Assembly (NCBI GenBank): GCA_031555505.1
Contig: JAVBUH010000084.1
Location: 1 to 19,669, forward strand
DNA length: 19,669 nt
Direction of reading: 5' to 3'
Source of the DNA: JAJDIA01 sp031555505
GTDB taxonomy: Bacteria; Bacteroidota; Bacteroidia; Bacteroidales; Tannerellaceae
In this document: in pieces, positions 1 to 7,042 of the stretch
Layout of the letters: each line of letters begins with the position of its first letter
Position numbering within the stretch: the stretch's first letter is position 1
The notes under the pieces: generated by a model
Told to the model about the DNA's origin: nothing
Database searches by the model: none
What the model saw: only the letters and a program-made list of their open reading frames with translations
Made by a program: the position numbers and the translations under genes

Positions 1-5
1 TCTGT

Positions 6-124
6 CCGGGGGCTTGGCTTCGCCTGTACCCCCGGCTACGTACAGGATGCCCGTGACCGGGCATTCACACAAGCTATGGTATCACCCTGATATGTTCATT
101 TCATGGGTTAGGATGCTTCACTTT
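6..124 (-). repeat. Structured intergenic repeat, left copy (REP-like)
   Basis: Bases 17-124 are identical to the reverse complement of 19562-19669, a perfect 108-bp match. The copy lies beyond the rpsP terminator, so relative to rpsP it is a 3'-flanking element. Read on the minus strand it has a hairpin with 7-bp arms and a 4-base loop (48-54 with 59-65), then GTAG (39-36), immediately followed by CCGGGGG (35-29), which pairs with CCCCCGG (12-6). An alternative stem pairs 23-28 with 41-46 and would compete with it. No T-tract follows. A conserved GTAG followed by a palindrome is the hallmark of REP elements mobilised by RAYT transposases; that link is inference, as no RAYT gene is in the window. 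Confidence 0.85.
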
Positions 125-172
125 TTGCGGAATATGAAACAGAATTTAGCGCAAAGATCAAAGCGTTCCTGA
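47..172 (+). CDS. Short ORF carried by the left repeat (41 aa), uncertain
   Basis: An ATG inside the repeat opens a 41-codon frame beginning MPVTGHSHKLWYHPDMF and ending at TGA 170-172. The first 26 residues are identical to those of the ORF in the right copy because the DNA is identical. Beyond the identical DNA the frame continues with LRNMKQN, which aligns to LRNLKQD in the right copy. There is no signal peptide, recognisable domain, promoter or ribosome binding site, and the start codon sits in a hairpin arm. It may be a chance frame in a repeat; the codon-level pattern in the tail is the only argument for translation. Confidence 0.25.
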   Translation: MPVTGHSHKLWYHPDMFISWVRMLHFLRNMKQNLAQRSKRS

Positions 173-218
173 TAGGGAAAGATGCCATCCTGCATTGTGG
201 AGCCTGCTGGTTTTATAT

Positions 219-260
219 AAAAAAAGGATGTATCGACGATTTGATACATCCTTTTTTATT
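219..260. terminator. Bidirectional intrinsic terminator behind rpsP
   Basis: The left arm 219-234 (A-run then GGATGTATC) pairs with the right arm 243-257 (GATACATCC then T-run) around an 8-base loop. A-rich and T-rich flanks on the two sides give a U-tract in both directions. It sits 16 bases beyond the rpsP stop codon and would also stop transcription entering from the left. Confidence 0.88.
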
Positions 261-275
261 TTGACAAAGAGTTGC

Positions 276-818
276 TTATTCAGCACTTTCGGCTGCAGGA
301 GCAGCTTCTTCAACCGGTGCAGCTTCAGCCGGAACTTCTTCGGCGGTAGTCTGAGCCGCTTCGGCTTTCTTCTTGGCTACTTCTTCGGCTTTTGCTTTGT
401 TGATTGCTTTTTCTTCTTCCAGGCGAGCCTTATTGGCAGCCTTGGCAGTTTCACGGTCTTGTTCTTTGACAGCGTGTAAAGCCGTTTGTTTATTCTTCTG
501 CCAAGCCTGGAACTTCTGTTCGGCTGCGGCTTCGTCGAATGCACCTTTCTTCACCCCTTCGAGGAGGTGTTTTTTCAGGCATACGCCTTCGCGAGAAAGG
601 ATGTTACGCGTGGTGTCTGTAGGCTGTGCACCTACCTGCATCCAATACAAAGCTCTTTCGAAATTCAAATCTACTGTAGCAGGATTAGTGTTCGGATTAT
701 ATGAACCTATCCTTTCAATAAACTTTCCATCTCGTGGAGCCCTGCTGTCTGCAACAACGATCTGGTAAAAGGCATACCCTTTACGACCGTGTCTCTGCAA
801 TCTGATTTTTGTTGCCAT
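276..818 (-). CDS. rpsP: 30S ribosomal protein S16
   Basis: This is a component of the small ribosomal subunit, needed for 30S assembly. The N-terminal ~80 residues are a clear S16 core: MATKIRLQRHGRKGYAFYQI, then VVADSRAPRDGKFIERIGSYNP and, further on, ALYWMQVGAQPTDTTRNILS. At 180 aa it is about twice the length of E. coli S16. The extra C-terminal half is a Lys/Ala/Glu-rich, probably helical tail that ends in a low-complexity Ala-Glu-Pro run (about residues 140-180). Long tails of this kind are usual for S16 in Bacteroidetes. The gene is monocistronic here, with its own promoter at 860-889 and a terminator at 219-260. In many bacteria rpsP is followed by rimM or trmD; neither is present here. 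Confidence 0.97.
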   Translation of the reverse strand: MATKIRLQRHGRKGYAFYQIVVADSRAPRDGKFIERIGSYNPNTNPATVDLNFERALYWMQVGAQPTDTTRNILSREGVCLKKHLLEGVKKGAFDEAAAEQKFQAWQKNKQTALHAVKEQDRETAKAANKARLEEEKAINKAKAEEVAKKKAEAAQTTAEEVPAEAAPVEEAAPAAESAE

Positions 819-859
819 TCTTTAAAATGTTTTTAGTTCGCTGTTGTATTTAGCGGGTG

Positions 860-889
860 CAAAGTTAGTCATTCTTATTAAGACGCAAA
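860..889 (-). promoter_or_regulatory. Bacteroides-type promoter for rpsP
   Basis: On the minus strand TTTG (889-886) is followed by an 18-base spacer and TAACTTTG (867-860), matching the Bacteroides -33 TTTG and -7 TAnnTTTG elements, although the spacer is slightly shorter than the usual 19-21. The predicted transcript start is near 853, giving a leader of about 35 bases. Confidence 0.72.
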
Positions 890-957
890 ACTTTTCTTCA
901 AAAAAGAAAGACAATTAATCCTTTTTTCAAGGAGGCATCGGATAAATGACAAAATGG

Positions 958-989
958 TTTGTATATCTGCCGGGAATGGATTATTTTTG
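958..989 (+). promoter_or_regulatory. Bacteroides-type promoter for the OPT transporter operon
   Basis: TTTG at 958-961, a 20-base spacer and TATTTTTG at 982-989 match the Bacteroides sigma consensus fully. It would start transcription near 996, about 50 bases before ATG 1045. It lies inside the longest open frame (from ATG 946), which argues that the first 33 codons of that frame are leader sequence. Confidence 0.7.
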
Positions 990-1044
990 GCAAATACAGT
1001 TTACAATTGGTTGCAAAAACAACTTAAAATCTGTCTTTTTAATT

Positions 1045-3045
1045 ATGTCCATGGATTCAAAAGAAGAAAAAACGGGCGGTCTGCCCGAGAATGCGTATCG
1101 TGAATTAAAAGAAGGGGAAGTCTATAAGCCACTCATGTCGGCGGATAAGCAATACCGTGAGGTAACGCCCTGGTCGGTGTTTTGGGGATTGGTGATGGCT
1201 GTGATATTCAGTGCGGCAGCAGCCTATCTTGGGCTAAAGGTAGGGCAGGTGTTCGAAGCGGCTATCCCGATTGCTATCATTGCGGTTGGTCTTTCGGGGA
1301 CATTCAAGCGGAAAAATGCCTTAGGGGAGAATGTGATCATCCAGTCGATCGGCGCCAGTAGCGGAGTGATAGTGGCAGGGGCCATCTTTACCCTTCCGGC
1401 GTTGTATATCCTGCAGGATAAATATCCGGATATCGCGGTCAATTTCTTTGATGTGTTTATGAGTTCACTCCTGGGCGGTATACTGGGTATCCTGCTATTG
1501 ATCCCGTTCCGGAAATACTTTGTGTCGGATATGCACGGAAAATATCCATTCCCGGAGGCGACGGCTACCACCCAGGTATTGGTGTCGGGAGAAAAAGGGG
1601 GTAATCAGGCAAAGCCATTGATACTGGCCGGATTGGTCGGCGGGTTGTATGATTTTGCGATCGCTACTTTCGGCTGGTGGAGTGAAACGATCACTACACG
1701 TATGGTTGGTGTAGGCGAAATGTTGGCCGATAAGGCGAAAATCGTATTCAAAGTGAACAGCGGTGCGGCTGTATTGGGGCTGGGTTATATTATCGGACTA
1801 AAATATGCAATGATTATTTGTGCAGGCTCGTTCCTGGTATGGCTGGTGATCATCCCGTTGCTTTCGGCCTTTTTCGGCAATGAAGTGCTGACGCTGGGTA
1901 ATGCGGCCATCACAGCGACTGTAGGCAGTATGTCGCCCGAGCAGATTTTTACCACCTATGCCCGTCATATCGGCATTGGCGGTATTGCCACAGCCGGAAT
2001 TATCGGTATTATCAAATCATGGGCTATTATCCGTGGTGCGGTGGGACTGGCTGCACGTGAGTTGAAAGGGAAAAGCGGCGAAAAGTCCGTGGAGGAAATA
2101 CGTACGCAGCGCGACCTGCCCATGAAAATCATTTCCATCGGTGTGATTGTGACGTTGATCGTTACTTACCTCTTTTTCCACTTTGGTGTGCTGGATAACT
2201 GGTACCAGGCGCTCATTGCGTTGGTATTGGTTGGCGTGATCGCTTTCCTCTTCACTACGGTGGCGGCCAATGCCATAGCTATTGTGGGAACAAATCCGGT
2301 ATCGGGTATGACGTTGATGACACTCATCCTGGCTTCTATCATCCTGGTAGCTGCCGGATTGAAGGGTACGGCCGGGATGGTGTCTGCCCTGATCATTGGT
2401 GGCGTGGTCTGCACGGCTTTGTCGATTGCCGGAGGTTTCATTACCGACCTGAAGATCGGTTATTGGCTGGGTAGTACGCCCGCCAAACAACAAAGTTGGA
2501 AATTCCTGGGCGTATTGGTGTCGGCTGCCACGGTGGGCGGTGTGATCCTGATACTGAATCAGACTTACGGGTTCACCAGCGGACAATTGGCCGCCCCGCA
2601 GGCGAATGCCATGGCAGCGGTGATTGAACCGTTGATGAGTGGATCCGGTGCCCCTTGGGTATTATATGCAGTAGGGGTGGCGTTGGCGATTGTGCTAAAT
2701 TTCCTGAAAGTGCCTGCTTTGGCTTTTGCGCTGGGGATGTTTATTCCTCTGGAGCTGAACACTCCGTTGCTGATCGGCGGTGCTGTTAGTTGGTATGTGA
2801 GTACACGCAGCAGCGATCCGGCTATAAATACGGCACGGTTGGAAAAAGGTACACTGCTGGCATCTGGTTTTATTGCCGGTGGTGCCCTGATGGGAGTGGT
2901 TAGTGCCGCCATACGTTTTGGTGGTATTAACCTGGTGGATACGGCCTGGCAGACAAGTCACGAGGCCGAATGGCTGGCACTGGCTATATATGTGGTATTA
3001 ATTATCTTCCTGGCGACAGGTTCGCTCAGGACGAAAAAAGAATAA
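1045..3045 (+). CDS. OPT family oligopeptide transporter
   Basis: This is a polytopic inner-membrane transporter of the oligopeptide transporter (OPT) family, thought to import small peptides or peptide-like compounds with protons. The 666-residue protein has a short polar N-terminus, then roughly 14-16 hydrophobic segments beginning at WSVFWGLVMAVIFSAAAAYL. It carries the family motif KYPFPEATATTQVL before a GLVGGLYDF membrane segment. The frame is open from ATG 946, but I chose ATG 1045 (ATG 1051 is also possible). The first 33 codons look unlike OPT N-termini and contain a full Bacteroides promoter, whereas MSMDSKEEKTGGLPENAYREL is typical. Counter-evidence is an AAGGAGG at 929-935, 10 bases before ATG 946. 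It forms an operon with the SpoIID-domain gene 6 bases downstream. The substrate cannot be told from sequence. Confidence 0.92.
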   Translation: MSMDSKEEKTGGLPENAYRELKEGEVYKPLMSADKQYREVTPWSVFWGLVMAVIFSAAAAYLGLKVGQVFEAAIPIAIIAVGLSGTFKRKNALGENVIIQSIGASSGVIVAGAIFTLPALYILQDKYPDIAVNFFDVFMSSLLGGILGILLLIPFRKYFVSDMHGKYPFPEATATTQVLVSGEKGGNQAKPLILAGLVGGLYDFAIATFGWWSETITTRMVGVGEMLADKAKIVFKVNSGAAVLGLGYIIGLKYAMIICAGSFLVWLVIIPLLSAFFGNEVLTLGNAAITATVGSMSPEQIFTTYARHIGIGGIATAGIIGIIKSWAIIRGAVGLAARELKGKSGEKSVEEIRTQRDLPMKIISIGVIVTLIVTYLFFHFGVLDNWYQALIALVLVGVIAFLFTTVAANAIAIVGTNPVSGMTLMTLILASIILVAAGLKGTAGMVSALIIGGVVCTALSIAGGFITDLKIGYWLGSTPAKQQSWKFLGVLVSAATVGGVILILNQTYGFTSGQLAAPQANAMAAVIEPLMSGSGAPWVLYAVGVALAIVLNFLKVPALAFALGMFIPLELNTPLLIGGAVSWYVSTRSSDPAINTARLEKGTLLASGFIAGGALMGVVSAAIRFGGINLVDTAWQTSHEAEWLALAIYVVLIIFLATGSLRTKKE

Positions 3046-3051
3046 GACGAA

Positions 3052-4368
3052 ATGGAAACACCTGTGGTCAATGTAGGTATCTTGTCGGATAAAGAAATTT
3101 CTTTTGTTTTTAATGAAGCGTATGTCCATGTAGAGACCGGCTCCATCCTGGAAGGAGAATTCCGGACGGTGTGTCAGAGTGGAAAATTACTTTTTAATGG
3201 CAGGCTGTATGACGAGCTATTCTTCGAACCTGCCTCAACGGATGCTTCTTTCGACTTGAAGGAGGTGGTGATTGGCGTTGATTTTCACTGGGAACGGCGG
3301 GAAGACCAACGTTTCCGGGGCGCTTTAAATCTGGTTGTGGAACAAGACAAATTAGTGGCGATCAACCAGGTGAATGTGGAAGAATACCTAACCAGCGTCA
3401 TCTCTTCGGAAATGAGCGCTGTGGCATCGAAGGAACTGCTGAAAGCGCATGCGGTGATCTCGCGTAGCTGGTTGTTGGCGCAAGTAGCGAAAAACAACCG
3501 GATCGTATCTTCTGAAACAACTTATCAGGCATGTTTTCTTGACGAGCGGCAACTGGTCCGGTGGTATGACCGTGAAGACCATGCGCTGTTTGATGTCTGT
3601 GCCGACGACCATTGTCAGCGTTACCAGGGCGTTACTCGTGCATCCACCCCGATGGTGCGGCAGGTGATTGCAGAAACGTGGGGAGAGATCCTGGCTGATG
3701 GTGATGCAATCTGCGATGCCCGTTTTTCGAAATGTTGTGGAGGGGTGACCGAACGGTTCGAGACCTGCTGGGAGCCTGCTCCCCATACCTACCTCACGAC
3801 TTTGCGTGACAGCGCTGATCCGGGATATCCCGATCTGACCGTTGAAGCAACCGCCAATCACTGGATACGTACAGCGCCGGATGCTTTTTGCAATACGCAG
3901 GACAAACAGATACTCGGCCAGGTGCTGAATAACTACGACCAGGAAACCACCGATTTCTATCGTTGGACAGTGACCTATGATCAACCGGTGCTGGCCGAAC
4001 TGATTCGCCGGAAAAGCGGTATCGACTTTGGGCAGATACAGGATCTGATCCCGGTTAAGCGGGGTACCTCTGCGCGGTTGGAAGCACTGACTATTGTGGG
4101 TACAAAGCGTATGTTTACTATCGGTAAAGAATTGGAAATCCGCCGTGCCCTGTCGGAGTCGCATCTCTATAGTGCTGCTTTTGTGGTAGACAAAGAGGAT
4201 GTCGATAGCGATGGCATACCGCAGCGTTTTGTCCTGACAGGTGCCGGATGGGGGCATGGTGTAGGGCTTTGTCAGATCGGTGCGGCTATTATGGGCGACC
4301 GGGGATACGATTACCGGCAGATCCTCATGCATTATTACCCAGGTGCATCCATCGAAAAACGGTATTGA
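3052..4368 (+). CDS. SpoIID/LytB-domain protein, putative peptidoglycan glycan-strand enzyme
   Basis: SpoIID-family proteins cleave peptidoglycan glycan strands stripped of stem peptides, or stimulate cell-wall amidases. The 438-residue protein has the family core: VEEYLTSVISSEM with the candidate catalytic Glu120, then KELLKAHAVISRSW. The H177-x5-C183-x3-H187-C188 cluster in HALFDVCADDHCQRY resembles the zinc site described in clostridial SpoIID. Further on come FSKCCGG and the C-terminal signature GAGWGHGVGLCQIGA. There is no N-terminal signal peptide or membrane segment, so the protein may be cytoplasmic, which is odd for a wall enzyme. Its start is 6 bases after the OPT transporter stop, so the two are co-transcribed. 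Inference: the pair may import and process wall fragments. The domain call is strong; the substrate is not established. Confidence 0.9.
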   Translation: METPVVNVGILSDKEISFVFNEAYVHVETGSILEGEFRTVCQSGKLLFNGRLYDELFFEPASTDASFDLKEVVIGVDFHWERREDQRFRGALNLVVEQDKLVAINQVNVEEYLTSVISSEMSAVASKELLKAHAVISRSWLLAQVAKNNRIVSSETTYQACFLDERQLVRWYDREDHALFDVCADDHCQRYQGVTRASTPMVRQVIAETWGEILADGDAICDARFSKCCGGVTERFETCWEPAPHTYLTTLRDSADPGYPDLTVEATANHWIRTAPDAFCNTQDKQILGQVLNNYDQETTDFYRWTVTYDQPVLAELIRRKSGIDFGQIQDLIPVKRGTSARLEALTIVGTKRMFTIGKELEIRRALSESHLYSAAFVVDKEDVDSDGIPQRFVLTGAGWGHGVGLCQIGAAIMGDRGYDYRQILMHYYPGASIEKRY

Positions 4369-4438
4369 ATATCGGTGGGTGCCTTTGGTGATATTACTTT
4401 TCGAACAAAATAGAATGTCTTTCATGCGTATCTAACGG

Positions 4439-4473
4439 AAAGAAGCAACTGTCATTTTGATAGTTGCTTCTTT
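4439..4473 (+). terminator. Intrinsic terminator of the OPT-SpoIID operon
   Basis: Bases 4439-4454 pair with 4458-4473 in a 16-bp stem with one G-U pair and a 3-base loop. The arms end in AAA and TTT, so it could act in both directions. It lies 70 bases after the SpoIID-domain stop codon. Confidence 0.82.
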
Positions 4474-4860
4474 GAAATGTTTACCTATTTTCCGGTTATG
4501 ATGAACAACCGGTTGCTTTCCCTCTCACGAGTTAATTGCTATTGCAAAGTAATGCCTTTGTTGGAATACTTGCAAGTATATTCCCAAAATAAAGCCAAAT
4601 TAGTGCAGTTAAAATACTATAAACTCGTGTGTTAGAGTATTTATGGTTTAATTATATCCTTACATGGGTGCGATGCCCTTTATTAAAAGATAGTATTCAT
4701 CCTATTTCCTGACTATTTTTATGCCAAAAGAGTGATATGAATGTCAACTTGTGTTAAATTGATATCCTGTGTAGATCTTTCAAACAGGACACTACTCATT
4801 AAGAAGCGGATCCGGGGGGGATGGATGATGCAAAAAGAATGGGTGTTTATTGACTTATTT
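4474..4860. other. Non-coding interval with several inverted repeats
   Basis: I see no convincing gene in this ~390-base AT-rich stretch. It holds a hairpin CCGGTT/AACCGG (4492-4497 with 4507-4512) and a perfect 14-bp palindrome ATACTTGCAAGTAT (4566-4579). There is also a longer-range 8-bp complement (4526-4533 with 4622-4629) enclosing that palindrome, and a 7-bp stem (4612-4618 with 4636-4642) crossing it. An open frame at 4741-4968 overlaps the following gene and shows no protein-like character. The interval could encode a structured RNA or hold operators; no flanking promoter is clear. Confidence 0.4.
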
Positions 4861-4864
4861 ATTT

Positions 4865-4872
4865 TACTTTTG
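4865..4872 (+). promoter_or_regulatory. Probable -7 element of the AlbA_2 gene
   Basis: TACTTTTG matches the Bacteroides TAnnTTTG element. No good TTTG lies at the expected -33 spacing. Transcription would start near 4879, 13 bases before ATG 4892. Confidence 0.45.
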
Positions 4873-4891
4873 CGTGCTCAATGTAAGGGTC

Positions 4892-5533
4892 ATGAGGAAA
4901 CATCCGGTCACATTACTTATAGAACAAGGCGAACACCAACAACTGGATTTCAAGTTAGAAGTGAATGACAGTAAAAAAATTGCCCGAACGCTTTGTGCAT
5001 TTGCCAATACAGATGGTGGTCGCCTGTTGATTGGCGTGAAGGATAATGGTGTGGTAGCGGGTATTCAGAGCGATGAAGAGTATTTCATGATAGAGGCGGC
5101 ATCGCAACTGTATACACACCCGGAGATACCTTTCGAAGCAAAGCGTTGGGATATATCGGGAAAAATGGTGCTTGAGGTTTATATTGCTCCCGGTCATGAA
5201 AAACCTTACACGGCGCCAGACCGGGATGATCAGTACAAAGCTTATATCCGGGTGGCTGATGAAAATATATTGGCCAATGAGGTGCTGCTGTTGGCTTGGA
5301 AGAAGCAGCAACGGTCGGAAGGAATCTTGTTGAAAATAAGTAAGCCGGTAGAGATATTACTGGCCTGGCTGGATGAGCAGCCGTATATGACGATCAACCA
5401 ATTCTGCCGGATGGCCCATGTGAACTATTATACAGCCCGGAATATAGTAAGCGACCTGATTGCGGTCGGGACACTGCAATATATGGTAGTGGACAAGCGG
5501 ATTTGCTACCGGCGTACGGATTCAGATTACTGA
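4892..5533 (+). CDS. AlbA_2 (Schlafen-type) domain protein with winged helix, putative regulator
   Basis: The protein (213 aa from this start) opens with an AlbA_2 domain, a fold found in putative DNA/RNA-binding regulators. Visible landmarks are IEQGEHQQLDFKLEVNDSKK, the core TLCAFANTDGGRLLIGVKDN, and later ANEVLLLAWKKQQ. The last ~60 residues (ILLAWLDEQPYMTINQFC through TARNIVSDLIAVGTLQYM) look like a winged helix-turn-helix. This suggests a DNA-binding regulator rather than an enzyme; its targets are unknown. The frame is open from 4850, but ATG 4892 is preferred because homologous sequence starts there and a -7 element lies at 4865-4872, inside the longer frame. Its 3' end overlaps the 3' end of the convergent nfeD gene by 12 bases, with no terminator between. 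Confidence 0.8.
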   Translation: MRKHPVTLLIEQGEHQQLDFKLEVNDSKKIARTLCAFANTDGGRLLIGVKDNGVVAGIQSDEEYFMIEAASQLYTHPEIPFEAKRWDISGKMVLEVYIAPGHEKPYTAPDRDDQYKAYIRVADENILANEVLLLAWKKQQRSEGILLKISKPVEILLAWLDEQPYMTINQFCRMAHVNYYTARNIVSDLIAVGTLQYMVVDKRICYRRTDSDY

Positions 5534-6916
5534 TACGTATACCTGTGCGTTTTCCACGCGTACCACCCGTATGGCAGTTCCTTTCTCAATAAATCCGGAT
5601 TCGGATACTCCGTCATACATCTCCCCGTCGACCAGCACCTTGCCGGAGGGGCGTAATACGGTGGCGGCCGTCCCGGTATGCCCGATCAGTTCGGTATGTA
5701 CTTCTACGGATATGGCTTGTGCAAGATCCGTATGCAAGGCTACCTTTCGGAACAGCCCTTTGTCGCTTCCGATCCGATCGGATAACCAGAGGATGAGCGC
5801 GAAACTGAGCCCTAATCCCATCAGTACCGTCAATGCCGCCCGCCCGGCCTCGGAACCTGTTACGCCTTCAAAACGAAAATCGGTATTGTCGATCAGGCTG
5901 ATGGTGAGGCCGGTAATGGTTAGCAGGATACCGGCAATCCCTGCCACACCAAAGCCCGGCAGGATAAATATTTCGACCCCGATCAATCCCACGCCACACA
6001 AGAAAAGCAGGATTTCCCAGTTTTGAGCCAATCCATCCATATATAAGGGGGCGAAATAGAGAACGGCGGCTACGATTGCAGCGGCCGACGGGAAGCCGAT
6101 GCCTGGTGTTTGTAATTCAAAATAGATGCCACCGATGATGATCAGGATCAGCAGTGACTGCAAAACGGGGTTCATGAGAAACCCTTTCAGGTTATCATAC
6201 CAGGATGGGTTATATTGTTTGAGTTCGTAGGTTGGGTAGCCGAGGTAGCGGGTAATGACCTCGTCTATCGATTCGGCAATCCCGTCGCAATAACCCCACC
6301 GTAGGGCCTCTTCGGCCGTGAATGTAAGCACTTTGCCGCTGTCTATCAGCTGGGGAACTACGGTTCGTTCGTCTACCATCGCTTCTGCAATCAGCGGATC
6401 CCTTTTCCATCGTAATGTCGTATCGCCGTTTTGTATCAAGGTGTCTTTCCCGTGTGCTTCGGCCGTAGCACGAATCATTGAGCGCATATATGACTGATAT
6501 TTGTCGGGTAGTTCGGCACCGGTCTGGTTTACTACGGTAGCAGCTCCTATACTGGCGCCTTTACGCATATAGATTTTTTTGCAGGCAATGGAGATGAGCG
6601 CGCCGGCTGAGGCGGCATTGTTGTCGATAAAAACATAAACCGGTATCGGATTGTAAAGAATGGCTGTACGCATGGAATCGGCAGCTTCCAATAGTCCTCC
6701 ATACGTATTCAGATGCAGCAGGATGGCGTCGGCATGTACGGCCTGCGCTTCGGCCAGTCCATTGCTAAGGTATATCTGTGTTGTACTGCCAATCTCTTTA
6801 TGGATGTCTATCTGGTAAATGACCGGATGGTTGTTTGCTGCATTAGATGCCGTGAATGGGAGTACAGCCAGGAAGGCTATAGCCAGCAGTGCGCGGGAGT
6901 AATATTTCCTATACAT
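5522..6916 (-). CDS. Long-form NfeD family membrane-anchored ClpP-class serine protease
   Basis: This is a membrane-bound protease of the NfeD/STOPP family; members usually work with flotillin-like SPFH proteins. Order of parts in the 464-residue protein: signal peptide (about 1-26); a ClpP-like protease domain (about 30-225) with LHLNTYGG and the nucleophile Ser103 in NNAASAGALISIA; about five membrane segments (roughly 245-385) that include ELQTPGIGFP and LPGFGVAGIAG. It ends in an OB-fold domain (about 400-464, GHTGTAATVLRPSGKVLVDG). Lys138 in LPDKYQSYM is the likely partner of Ser103, as in archaeal homologues with a Ser-Lys dyad. No flotillin-like gene lies next to it here. It converges with the AlbA_2 gene (12-base overlap) and is divergent from the sigma factor. 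Confidence 0.93.
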   Translation of the reverse strand: MYRKYYSRALLAIAFLAVLPFTASNAANNHPVIYQIDIHKEIGSTTQIYLSNGLAEAQAVHADAILLHLNTYGGLLEAADSMRTAILYNPIPVYVFIDNNAASAGALISIACKKIYMRKGASIGAATVVNQTGAELPDKYQSYMRSMIRATAEAHGKDTLIQNGDTTLRWKRDPLIAEAMVDERTVVPQLIDSGKVLTFTAEEALRWGYCDGIAESIDEVITRYLGYPTYELKQYNPSWYDNLKGFLMNPVLQSLLILIIIGGIYFELQTPGIGFPSAAAIVAAVLYFAPLYMDGLAQNWEILLFLCGVGLIGVEIFILPGFGVAGIAGILLTITGLTISLIDNTDFRFEGVTGSEAGRAALTVLMGLGLSFALILWLSDRIGSDKGLFRKVALHTDLAQAISVEVHTELIGHTGTAATVLRPSGKVLVDGEMYDGVSESGFIEKGTAIRVVRVENAQVYVSVI

Positions 6917-6960
6917 TATATATTTATGCTAAAAAAATCGTTTTTCTTATTTTTATTTCT

Positions 6961-6968
6961 TATGTTTG
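6961..6968 (+). promoter_or_regulatory. Possible -7 element of the ECF sigma gene
   Basis: TATGTTTG matches TAnnTTTG. There is no clear TTTG at the -33 distance, so support is partial. A start near 6975 would leave a leader of about 68 bases before ATG 7043. Confidence 0.4.
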
Positions 6969-7042
6969 TTGCACCAATTGCCTGACATACCTGCTATGAC
7001 GCCATAAATGCACTTATAATTAAACGCTTAAAACGAATATGT

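Noticed and set aside
1..124. CRISPR-like repeat array
   Set aside because: There are only two copies 19 kb apart in inverted orientation, with no spacers and no cas genes.
946..1044. N-terminal 33-codon extension of the OPT transporter
   Set aside because: It contains a full promoter and does not resemble OPT N-termini; treated as leader despite the AAGGAGG before ATG 946.
2017..2586. 189-codon antisense frame inside the OPT gene
   Set aside because: His/Gln/Arg-rich composition typical of the reverse strand of hydrophobic membrane-protein codons; no independent support.
3388..4425. 345-codon antisense frame over the SpoIID-domain gene
   Set aside because: It mirrors a well-supported gene, has no recognisable motifs, and runs into the terminator region; antisense shadow.
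4741..4968. 75-codon open frame upstream of and overlapping the AlbA_2 gene
   Set aside because: It has no domain-like or compositional protein signal, overlaps the real gene in another frame, and its end merely reads the AlbA_2 gene out of frame.
6926..6985. A 19-residue frame, MLKKSFFLFLFLMFVAPIA, that looks like a bare signal peptide upstream of the sigma gene
   Set aside because: It ends at once with TGA, has no downstream continuation in any frame, and overlaps a likely -7 element. AT-rich promoter DNA readily encodes Phe/Leu/Lys runs.
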